Source: Thermoanaerobaculia bacterium
GTDB lineage: Bacteria; Acidobacteriota; Thermoanaerobaculia; Gp7-AA8
Direction: 5' to 3'
Length of the DNA: 6,632 bases
NCBI GenBank assembly: GCA_023700825.1
Contig: JAMPYE010000245.1
Location: 1 to 6,632, forward strand
Shown here: positions 1 to 5,047 of the stretch, piece by piece
Numbering within the stretch: position 1 is the first letter of the stretch
How the letters are laid out: every line of letters starts with the position of its first letter
The notes under the pieces: generated by a model
Seen by the model: only the letters and a program-made list of their open reading frames with translations
Database searches by the model: none
Told to the model about the DNA's origin: nothing
Program-made: the position numbers and the translations under genes

Positions 1-181
1 CGTGATGCCGTCGGTGCCGCTCAATCCCGGCGAGTATCGCCTCTTCGTGTACATCGGGGACGGCGAGGCGTTGCACCTGCACGACCGGGTGGAACTGTCC
101 TTCTCGATCCGCGGGAAGGGCGATCCCGGGACGCTCTTCGAAGTCGAGCGGGAGTGGCGAATCTCCCGCGTCGACGATTGA
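1..181 (+). CDS. C-terminal fragment, probably Wzt-type polysaccharide ABC exporter ATPase
   Basis: The reading frame is open from the first bases of the window to a TGA at 179-181, giving about 59 C-terminal residues; the 5' part lies outside. The visible part reads as a small beta-sandwich end: a proline/glycine turn (PLNPGEYRLFVYIGDG), a DRVELSFSI strand, then GTLFEVEREWRI near the terminus. That pattern (LxPGxYxLxVxIxDG, then a strand ending in FxI/V and a terminal W) resembles the substrate-recognising C-terminal domain of Wzt-like ATPases that export O-antigen or other surface polysaccharides. No ATPase motifs are visible because they would lie upstream. The family call is inference from a short fragment; another beta-sandwich carbohydrate-binding domain is possible. 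Confidence 0.45.
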   Translation, partial: VMPSVPLNPGEYRLFVYIGDGEALHLHDRVELSFSIRGKGDPGTLFEVEREWRISRVDD

Positions 182-204
182 GCCGCGACAGGCGAGTGCG
201 TCCG

Positions 205-242
205 TCGACTGAGCTCCCCGCCCGGCATTACAATGCACGCCC
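205..242 (+). promoter_or_regulatory. Probable leaderless promoter of the 85-residue gene
   Basis: A TACAAT box at 229-234 (5 of 6 to the -10 consensus) lies 8 bases before the ATG at 243. A weak -35 (TCGACT, 205-210) sits 18 bases further upstream. Transcription would begin at or next to the start codon, and no Shine-Dalgarno sequence precedes it, so the mRNA is probably leaderless. Confidence 0.5.
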
Positions 243-500
243 ATGGAAGACCAGTCGTTCGAAGAGTGGCTCGAAGATTTCGCGACCGGGACGTTTCCCG
301 ACGGCGAGCTCGAGGAGATCGGCTCCGGAGTCCGTCACGCGAGTGAGATCGACGTGAAGAATCTCGTCCGCGAGGTTCAGTTCCTCCGCGCGCTCACGCG
401 CAGGCTCCACGCGCGCCTCGGCGAGCTCGGCGACGGCGACAGCCCCCTGTCCCGCTACACGTCCCTCGTGATCGAGGGCGTGCGGCCCGACGCGGAGTAG
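243..500 (+). CDS. Hypothetical acidic 85-residue protein
   Basis: I do not recognise a family. The 85-residue product begins with an acidic amphipathic stretch (MEDQSFEEWLEDF), then a Gly/Pro-containing turn. A longer predicted helix at about residues 36-61 (VKNLVREVQFLRALTRRL) follows, and the C-terminus is short and polar. It has no cysteine, no signal peptide and no membrane segment, so it is probably a small cytoplasmic helical protein, perhaps a binding partner or regulator. The start at 243 is favoured by the TANNNT box 8 bases upstream and the lack of a ribosome binding site for any alternative. It stands alone between the gene ending at 181 and the hairpin at 586-625. The competing minus-strand frame over the same bases has no promoter or ribosome binding site and an unlikely composition. 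Confidence 0.7.
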   Translation: MEDQSFEEWLEDFATGTFPDGELEEIGSGVRHASEIDVKNLVREVQFLRALTRRLHARLGELGDGDSPLSRYTSLVIEGVRPDAE

Positions 501-585
501 TTCGCGACTCCGGACTGCGCCGATCGCGGGAGGCGCTGCGGAGTTGCTGGCCCGCGTCTCGCCTGTAGCGAACATTCCTCATCCA

Positions 586-625
586 AACGAGAAGAGGGCC
601 GGGTTTCCCCGGCCCTCTTCTCGTT
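586..625. terminator. Bidirectional intrinsic terminator between convergent genes
   Basis: A perfect 18-bp inverted repeat (586-603 with 608-625, AACGAGAAGAGGGCCGGG and its complement) closes on a 4-base TTTC loop. T-rich runs follow on both sides: TTGTTTG on the plus strand, TCGTTTGG when read on the minus strand. It lies 20 bases past the stop of the minus-strand ice-binding-like gene and 85 bases past the stop of the plus-strand small gene, so it can end both transcripts. The U-tracts are interrupted, so efficiency may be moderate. Confidence 0.85.
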
Positions 626-644
626 GTTTGACGTCGGGGCGCGC

Positions 645-2693
645 TTAGTTGCCCGACCAGAGAGTCTCGGTGCCGGGAACGTACTTCGGGCCGATCTTCA
701 CGTCGCCGTCGGCTGTCGAGGTCACGCCAACGAACCCCTGGCAACCGTTGCCAATGAAGGCCGCGTCGAAGTCAACGCCGTAGCGGCCGCCACCGGTCAT
801 TCGGATCTGGACCCAGTTCTGCGACGGACGCGTGATGAACTCGGCGTGCTGCAGGTTCATGTACATCCATCCGCCCGGATCGGACGAGTCGGAGTCGGGC
901 GGGAAGATCGGCGAACTCAGGTTGACGAGCTGCGTCTCCGAGAGACCGAACTCTTCGTCGAGGCAGGGCGAGACCTGGCAGCCGAAGCTCGTGGTCGTCG
1001 GGTTCTCACGCTCGTCGAAGCGAACGAATTCGACGTACGGGAACGCGGCGTTGCGACTGATCGTGGCGCACGCGGCATTGGTGGTCACACCTTCACGCCA
1101 GATGACGAATTCGGTGTCGAAGCCAGCAGCCGTACCGGGCTCGATGTAGCGGGCCGCGAAGAGTCCCGGAAGCGGGAGACGGCGATCGGTCGTCAGGAAG
1201 CCGGCCTGGTAACGCTGGTAGAACGACGAGGTCAGGGTGGTGGCGCCGAGGAAGGGGCTGCCGCCCGGAATCGCCGCGATGTGAACGAGCGGGTTGCCGC
1301 CCGAGTAGCCTTCCGCGTCATTGAGACGGACGTAGTCGCCAATCAGCAGGTTCTCGTGGCGGATTTCTCCGGCTGCGCCGAAGTAGCCGGGATCGGTCGG
1401 CAGCGACTGCGAGCAGACGTGAGTCGTGTCGATCGTGATGTAGCCGATATAGCCGTCGCTTTCGTCAGCAACCTGAGGACAGTTGATCGCGCCGATCGAG
1501 AACGGACCGCCGGTCAGCGCGCTCTGGATCGCCGGAAGCAGGAAGCCCGGGATCGCGCCATTGCCCCCCTGAGCGCTGTCGCAGGACGGGGTCATCCCGG
1601 TGTTGTACGGCGCCTCGATCCAGGTTCCACCACGGGTCGAGCGAACGCCGCGAGGCGACGTCGCGGTGTTCCGCGCCGTGTTCGGGATGTTGCCGTTCAC
1701 GAGCAGGTCTCGAAGCGACATCGACTGGACGTCGTAGCCCGTGAGGAAGATGTTGAAGTCGAGGACCGGGTACGACCAGTTCGACCACACCGTGACGTGG
1801 GCGACGATCGAAGTGTCGGACACGTTGGTGATGGTGACGAGCGTGTTCTCGCCGAGCCCCGAGGGATCGATCTCGAAGTACGGGAGCAGCAGCGTCGCTG
1901 CCGGTGTCCCTGTCGTGATGTCGCACGTGTCGTAGTCGCTCAAGGTCGGCGGGCCAAGAAGCGGGTCCCCGGGAACCGCGGGAACCGCCGCAAGCGCGCA
2001 TACCGTGACGTCGTTCGAGTCGAGCGTCACCGATCCGCTAAGTGCCAGCAGCCTGCCATTCACATCGGAGCCGGAGACCAGGGTGATGCTGGCCATTGCC
2101 AGAATGTTGCCTACCAGCGAAGTGCCGCTGCCGAGGATGGCGGAACTCCCGACCTGCCAAAAGACATTGCAGTTCTGGCCGCTGTTGATGACGGTGGCCG
2201 ACGACCCGCTCGCCGTAGTCAGTGTGCTTCCAATCTGGAAAATGAACACAGCATCGGGATCGCCCTGAGCGTCGAGCACGAGGGCACCGGTCAATTGAGC
2301 CGACGTGTCGAAACAATAAACGCCCGCAGTGAGCGGCGAAGCAGTACCGAGGTCAATGCCCGTCAGATTGGTGCCGCATGGCGTGACTATTGGATTAGCG
2401 AGAATGTCGTAGGCCGCCGTGGCGTCGACCTGGGCCTGCAGGGCGACACCGTCCGCAGAGTGAGACGTCCCGATGACGAGCCCGGGCGGGAAGCCGGTGA
2501 TCGAAGTACCGGGGCTCACTCCCAGGTCACCAATGATGACGGATGGACCGACGTTGGTCACCGTCTGGTCTCCGAGAACGGCGAAACCCGTCGCCGTGCC
2601 CAGCGTAGGCGCCTGCGCCCAGGCGGGTGATGCGGCGATGGCGCACGCGACCAGGGCAGCGCTGAAAAGCAGATTCGAGATGATTCGTTTCAT
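645..2693 (-). CDS. Secreted ice-binding-like (DUF3494) protein with a large unknown C-terminal module
   Basis: The product is 682 residues. Residues 1-26 form an export signal (basic KR, hydrophobic core, AWA|Q cleavage site). An LVAC at 14-17 could instead act as a lipobox. Residues about 31-232 match the DUF3494/type 1 ice-binding fold: LGTATGFAVLG, the GDLGVSPG motif, LDAQGDPDAVFIFQIGS, then NCNVFWQVGSSA and the beta-solenoid ladder NGRLLALSGSVTLDSNDV. Members bind ice or act as cell-surface adhesins. A Pro-rich linker (about 237-250) leads to a module of about 425 residues that I cannot assign. It begins TLLLPYFEID, has beta-sandwich-like strands (NTLVTITNVSDTSIVAHVTVW) and contains 8 cysteines. 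No anchor or sorting tail is visible. The start at 2693 is chosen over an in-frame ATG at 2753 because it begins the signal peptide and has AGAGGA 8 bases upstream. Ice binding is family inference; an adhesin role is equally possible. Confidence 0.9.
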   Translation of the reverse strand: MKRIISNLLFSAALVACAIAASPAWAQAPTLGTATGFAVLGDQTVTNVGPSVIIGDLGVSPGTSITGFPPGLVIGTSHSADGVALQAQVDATAAYDILANPIVTPCGTNLTGIDLGTASPLTAGVYCFDTSAQLTGALVLDAQGDPDAVFIFQIGSTLTTASGSSATVINSGQNCNVFWQVGSSAILGSGTSLVGNILAMASITLVSGSDVNGRLLALSGSVTLDSNDVTVCALAAVPAVPGDPLLGPPTLSDYDTCDITTGTPAATLLLPYFEIDPSGLGENTLVTITNVSDTSIVAHVTVWSNWSYPVLDFNIFLTGYDVQSMSLRDLLVNGNIPNTARNTATSPRGVRSTRGGTWIEAPYNTGMTPSCDSAQGGNGAIPGFLLPAIQSALTGGPFSIGAINCPQVADESDGYIGYITIDTTHVCSQSLPTDPGYFGAAGEIRHENLLIGDYVRLNDAEGYSGGNPLVHIAAIPGGSPFLGATTLTSSFYQRYQAGFLTTDRRLPLPGLFAARYIEPGTAAGFDTEFVIWREGVTTNAACATISRNAAFPYVEFVRFDERENPTTTSFGCQVSPCLDEEFGLSETQLVNLSSPIFPPDSDSSDPGGWMYMNLQHAEFITRPSQNWVQIRMTGGGRYGVDFDAAFIGNGCQGFVGVTSTADGDVKIGPKYVPGTETLWSGN

Positions 2694-2701
2694 GGCCAAG
2701 T

Positions 2702-2707
2702 TCCTCT
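2702..2707 (-). promoter_or_regulatory. Ribosome binding site deciding the ice-binding-like gene start
   Basis: On the minus strand AGAGGA ends 8 bases before the ATG at 2693-2691. It supports translation from the methionine that begins the signal peptide rather than from the ATG 60 bases upstream, which would add a polar 20-residue extension in front of the signal sequence. Confidence 0.75.
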
Positions 2708-2903
2708 TGTCTTCCAGAAGGTCTGCCGTCGGCATCGACCCGCCGTCGCGCACGTGTCGTCACCGGTAGATTTGATTCGACGCGCAATCCGGGGTCAGTT
2801 CATAGTGCGAATGCAGTGATCCGACGAAGTTATCGCTCTCGCCAGACTAGACGGACGAGGGGAGGCCGAACAGAGCAGTTATTCCGGATGTCCTGGCACG
2901 TGA

Positions 2904-2951
2904 ACCGGGTAGAAACTACCTGGTCGGCCGAGGAATGCCTCGGGCAGCCGA
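2904..2951. repeat. Two tandem hairpins in the intergenic spacer
   Basis: The first inverted repeat pairs 2904-2912 (ACCGGGTAG) with 2916-2924 (CTACCTGGT) around an AAA loop: nine positions, one of them a G/T wobble when read as plus-strand RNA. The second pairs CCGAGG (2928-2933) with CCTCGG (2938-2943) around AATG, and can extend outward with a TCGG/CCGA pair. Neither is followed by a T-run on either strand, so terminator function is doubtful. Operator sites or 5'-UTR structure of the ice-binding-like mRNA are alternatives. Confidence 0.4.
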
Positions 2952-3111
2952 TCCGCCGGACCAGAGGGGGCGGCCGGCGGGAGCGGTTTTCGGAGAGTCC
3001 GTGCAACGACGCGGCGTTGTGTGTCGTCGGCCGATGAAGGTCGTCGAGCGATGCAGGACTGATACGAAGACGTGTGGTGGAGGACAGGCGAGATCGGAGT
3101 GCGAAAGGCGA

Positions 3112-3390
3112 TCAGAGCCGTTTGGATTCGAGTGTCGAGTCCTTGTCGGTTCGCGTGCCGATCTTGATCGCGGTCGAAAGGCGGACGACTCCGTCGGCGT
3201 GCAAAGTTTCGTGAATCCGTTTCACGGCGTCGAGAATGGCGGCCATCTCTCCCTCGACATTGGTGCCGTAGGCGTGCTCTTCGATCTTGAATCCGGAGTC
3301 GACCAGGATCTGGCGGGCGCGCCTGACCTGGTCGCGCACCGTGACGCCGACGCCGATCGGAATGACCTGGATCTCCGCGAGAGCTTTCAT
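3112..3390 (-). CDS. MTH1187/YqgV-family thiamine-binding protein
   Basis: The 92-residue protein matches the MTH1187 family (Pfam Thiamine_BP, formerly DUF77) over its whole length. It has the N-terminal AEIQVIPIGVGV strand, the HAYGTNVEGE motif at about residues 39-48, a central helix (AAILDAVKRIHETLHADG), and the signature IKIGTRTDK at about 75-83. Family members are small cytoplasmic ferredoxin-fold proteins that assemble into oligomers; thiamine or a related ligand is proposed to bind, and the physiological role is poorly defined. Length is typical. No Shine-Dalgarno sequence is visible. Instead a TAGATT box ends 6 bases before the ATG, suggesting a leaderless transcript. It is divergent from the aromatic operon and separated from the ice-binding-like gene by 418 bases, so it is probably monocistronic. 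No thiamine gene or TPP riboswitch is nearby. Confidence 0.92.
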   Translation of the reverse strand: MKALAEIQVIPIGVGVTVRDQVRRARQILVDSGFKIEEHAYGTNVEGEMAAILDAVKRIHETLHADGVVRLSTAIKIGTRTDKDSTLESKRL

Positions 3391-3402
3391 GCGGTCAATC
3401 TA
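3391..3402 (-). promoter_or_regulatory. Probable leaderless -10 box of the thiamine-binding gene
   Basis: Read on the minus strand, TAGATT (3402-3397) is followed by 6 bases (GACCGC) and then the ATG at 3390. A TANNNT box this close to the start codon, with no ribosome binding site, is the usual signature of a leaderless mRNA. I see no good -35. Confidence 0.45.
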
Positions 3403-3451
3403 CCGCGGTTTGCGCAATGGCGCGAGAGGGGCAGCCGGTACGGAGCACATC

Positions 3452-3522
3452 GAACGCAGAATGCAGAAAGCCTGGCCGGGGCAAGGCGCGTTTCTGAATT
3501 CACCGTTCTGCATTCTGCATTC
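3452..3522. repeat. Inverted repeat built from ATTCTGC heptamers
   Basis: The arms 3452-3468 (GAACGCAGAATGCAGAA) and 3506-3522 (TTCTGCATTCTGCATTC) are complementary at 16 of 17 positions, including 13 in a row, and enclose 37 bases. Each arm is itself made of tandem copies of a 7-base unit (ATTCTGC or its complement). A TGAATTCA palindrome lies within the loop. The right arm is followed by ATTGTTTT. It sits in the divergent region between the thiamine-binding gene and the attenuator promoter. It may be a dispersed intergenic repeat, a terminator-like structure or a regulator site. Confidence 0.6.
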
Positions 3523-3542
3523 ATTGTTTTCAACCCGGGCTC

Positions 3543-3571
3543 TTGACACAACCTGCAACAGTCCCTAATCT
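3543..3571 (+). promoter_or_regulatory. Promoter of the aromatic amino acid operon
   Basis: A perfect consensus -35 (TTGACA, 3543-3548) is followed by a 17-base spacer and a TAATCT -10 (3566-3571; matches the TANNNT core but only 3 of 6 bases overall). Transcription would start near 3578, roughly 10 bases before the leader-peptide ATG. The placement directly before the leader ORF and attenuator supports it as the operon promoter. Confidence 0.7.
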
Positions 3572-3588
3572 CGCCCGCAGCAGAACCC

Positions 3589-3669
3589 ATGAACACGACC
3601 GTCGGCAGCGCTCGCTATTACTACTGGCACAAGGCCCAACCGGGACTTTGCCGGGTAGCGTGCTGCTGA
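3589..3669 (+). CDS. Tyr/Trp-rich attenuator leader peptide
   Basis: A 26-codon ORF (ATG at 3589, TGA at 3667-3669) lies between the promoter and the intrinsic terminator at 3689-3724. Codons 10-13 read Tyr-Tyr-Tyr-Trp (TAT TAC TAC TGG, 3616-3627) inside the motif RYYYWHK, and the peptide ends in VACC. A run of the regulated amino acid in a short ORF before a terminator is the hallmark of ribosome-mediated transcription attenuation. The genes behind it make tyrosine (tyrA, aminotransferase) and feed the whole aromatic pathway (DAHP synthase), which matches the codons. A clear Shine-Dalgarno sequence is absent, so initiation relies on the short 5' end. Translation is inferred. The peptide itself probably has no function after synthesis; the act of translating it is the sensor. 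Its length hides it from standard gene calling. Confidence 0.85.
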   Translation: MNTTVGSARYYYWHKAQPGLCRVACC

Positions 3670-3701
3670 ACGAAAAGCACACAAACCTCGAAAAGCCCCG
3701 G
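3604..3701 (+). promoter_or_regulatory. Attenuator RNA: protector hairpin and antiterminator
   Basis: Two mutually exclusive folds are visible. The protector hairpin spans 3624-3654. CTGGCA pairs with TGCCGG (one T-G wobble), AAG with CTT and CCC with GGG, around an AACC loop (3638-3641), with one bulge (3630) and one mismatch (3634/3645). An outer stem, CGCTA 3613-3617 with TAGCG 3656-3660, extends it further to 3604/3667. The antiterminator pairs CCGGGACTTT (3640-3649) with AAAGCCCCGG (3692-3701), 9 of 10 positions; it uses the left arm of the terminator. A ribosome stalled on the Tyr or Trp codons would cover the protector's 5' arm, free 3640-3649 and so prevent termination. Pairings were found by eye, without energy calculation. 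Confidence 0.75.
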
Positions 3702-3724
3702 CGATGCCGGGGCTTTTCGTTTTT
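3689..3724 (+). terminator. Attenuator intrinsic terminator
   Basis: A perfect 14-bp stem (3689-3702, CGAAAAGCCCCGGC, with 3706-3719) closes on a GAT loop and is followed at once by TTTTT (3720-3724). It lies 19 bases after the leader-peptide stop and 111 bases before the first structural gene, so readthrough is needed to express the operon. Its left arm is the strand captured by the antiterminator. Confidence 0.93.
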
Positions 3725-3835
3725 GGCGGGAACGATGAAACGAGACACATGCAGTCACGGTCGGGAAAGTCGCCGCGTCGTCGTGGCGGTCGACGTGCAC
3801 GGTGCGCCCGGGAAGGCCGGGACGGGGTTCCAGCG

Positions 3836-5047
3836 ATGATCGTGCCGGCAAAACGAGTCGCCACCGTCAGTGAGTACTACTTCTCGCGAAAGCTCGCCGA
3901 GGTACGGCGCCTCGACCAGGACGAGCCGCGCGTGATCAACCTCGGTATCGGAAGCCCCGATCTCGCGCCCCATCCGTCCGTGGTCGAGGTTCTCTCCGAC
4001 TCCGCCCGAAGCGGCTCGGCGCACGGATACCAGAGCTACAGGGGAATCCCCGAGCTGCGCCGCGCGATCGCGAAATTCAGTCGCGATACCTATGGCGTCG
4101 AGCTCGATCCGGAGACGATGGTCCTTCCGCTCATGGGGTCGAAGGAAGGGATCATGCACGTCTCGATGGCGTTCCTCGACGACGGCGACGAGGTCCTCCT
4201 GCCCGATCCCGGTTACCCGACCTACGCATCCGCCGCGAAGCTGGCCGGTGCGACGCCGCGCACCTACGCGATCGGGGAAGGGCCGGGCGACGCGATCGAC
4301 CTCGAGGCGCTCGAGCGGCGGGACCTGTCGCGTGTGAAGCTGATGTGGGTGAACTTCCCGCACATGCCGACCGGGCGCGTGGCTTCGGCGGGCGAGTTGC
4401 AGCGCGTCGTCGAGCTCGCGCGAAGGCATCGGTTCCTCGTCGTCAACGACAACCCGTACAGCCTCATCCTCAACGACTCCCCGCGCAGCATCCTTGCCGC
4501 CCGGGGCGCGGACGAGGTCGCGCTCGAGCTCAACTCGCTCAGCAAGTCGCACAACATGGCGGGATGGCGCATCGGCTGGGTCGCCGGGAGCGGCGAGCAC
4601 CTCGACGCGGTGCTCCGCGTGAAGAGCAACATGGACTCGGGGATGTTCCTGCCGATGCAGCTTGCCGCCGCGAAGGCGCTGGAGAGCCGGGGCGAGTGGT
4701 TCGCCTCGCTGAACGCGACCTACGCGGAGCGCAGGCGCCACGCGGCGGAGCTCGTTCGTGCGTTAGGCTGCGGCGAGGTCGAGCCTCGCCCGGGCCTCTT
4801 CGTCTGGGCCAAGGCGCCGGACGCGGTCGGCGACGTCGAGGCGTGGCTCGACGAGATCCTGCACGCGACGAAAGTGTTTCTCGTTCCGGGCTTCGTCTTC
4901 GGCGAGGCGGGGCGCCGGCACGTGAGGGTTTCGCTCTGCCGCCCGGCCGAGGCGATCGCGGAGGCTCGCGATCGGGTGGCGGCATTCATGGCGGCACGGC
5001 TCGAAGGGGGCGCGCGGACGGCCGTTGCCGCGCGAAGAGACGCATGA
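3836..5047 (+). CDS. Class I/II PLP-dependent aminotransferase, probably aromatic or prephenate
   Basis: The 403-residue protein has the full fold type I aminotransferase pattern. It shows the N-terminal EYYFSRKLAEV, LGIGSPD (about 36-42), GYQSYRG, the phosphate-binding GSKEG (101-105), PDPGYPTY and a PTG motif (178-180). D205 and Y208 lie in NDNPY, the Schiff-base lysine K237 is in SLSKSHNMAGWRIG, and R364 (HVRVSL) is the expected substrate-carboxylate arginine. The usual Asn before PTG is replaced by Met177. Sequence flavour is that of the LL-DAP-aminotransferase-like group that accompanies tyrA and DAHP synthase in Bacteroidota. It probably transaminates 4-hydroxyphenylpyruvate to tyrosine or prephenate to arogenate; substrate is inference from context. 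The start at 3836 is chosen because homologues begin near it. An earlier in-frame ATG (3704) lies inside the terminator loop and would add an Arg-rich tail. The ribosome binding site is weak (GGGG). Its stop overlaps tyrA by four bases. Confidence 0.93.
   Translation: MIVPAKRVATVSEYYFSRKLAEVRRLDQDEPRVINLGIGSPDLAPHPSVVEVLSDSARSGSAHGYQSYRGIPELRRAIAKFSRDTYGVELDPETMVLPLMGSKEGIMHVSMAFLDDGDEVLLPDPGYPTYASAAKLAGATPRTYAIGEGPGDAIDLEALERRDLSRVKLMWVNFPHMPTGRVASAGELQRVVELARRHRFLVVNDNPYSLILNDSPRSILAARGADEVALELNSLSKSHNMAGWRIGWVAGSGEHLDAVLRVKSNMDSGMFLPMQLAAAKALESRGEWFASLNATYAERRRHAAELVRALGCGEVEPRPGLFVWAKAPDAVGDVEAWLDEILHATKVFLVPGFVFGEAGRRHVRVSLCRPAEAIAEARDRVAAFMAARLEGGARTAVAARRDA

Larger units (their letters stand above)
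2694..3111. other. 418-base intergenic region upstream of the ice-binding-like gene
   Basis: The spacer separates two minus-strand genes and I see no credible gene in it; the small open frames lack ribosome binding sites and protein-like composition. It holds the ribosome binding site at 2702-2707 and two adjacent hairpins at 2904-2951. A weak -10-like TATGAA lies on the minus strand (2804-2799) without a convincing -35. I recognise no riboswitch class. The ice-binding-like gene probably has its own promoter here, but I cannot place it. Confidence 0.5.

Noticed and set aside
624..2630. A 668-codon plus-strand open frame opposite the ice-binding-like gene
   Set aside because: It is an antisense shadow: the product is Arg/Asp/Val-rich without recognisable motifs, lacks a ribosome binding site, and starts beside the terminator hairpin, while the minus strand encodes a clear signal peptide and DUF3494 domain.
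2799..2827. Possible sigma-70 promoter for the ice-binding-like gene (TATGAA on the minus strand)
   Set aside because: The -10 resemblance is moderate but no -35 is recognisable at 16-18 bases, so I did not annotate it as a promoter; an ECF-type GGAAT/CGTC pair further upstream has a spacer that is too long.
2694..3111. Riboswitch in the long spacer (checked for TPP, glycine, cobalamin and cyclic-di-GMP core motifs)
   Set aside because: None of the conserved core motifs could be found on either strand; only simple hairpins are present.
2816..3546. Plus-strand open frames across the spacer and the thiamine-binding gene (2816-3037, 2935-3546)
   Set aside because: No ribosome binding sites, Arg/Gly-rich or antisense composition, and the larger one lies opposite the clear MTH1187-family gene.
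3704..3835. An upstream in-frame ATG (3704) extending the aminotransferase to 447 residues
   Set aside because: The ATG lies in the loop of the attenuator terminator, and the extension is Arg-rich and unlike family members; the methionine at 3836 fits the family N-terminus.
3755..4741. A 328-codon minus-strand frame opposite the aminotransferase
   Set aside because: GC-rich antisense shadow with His/Arg/Val-rich composition and no motif, start signal or promoter.
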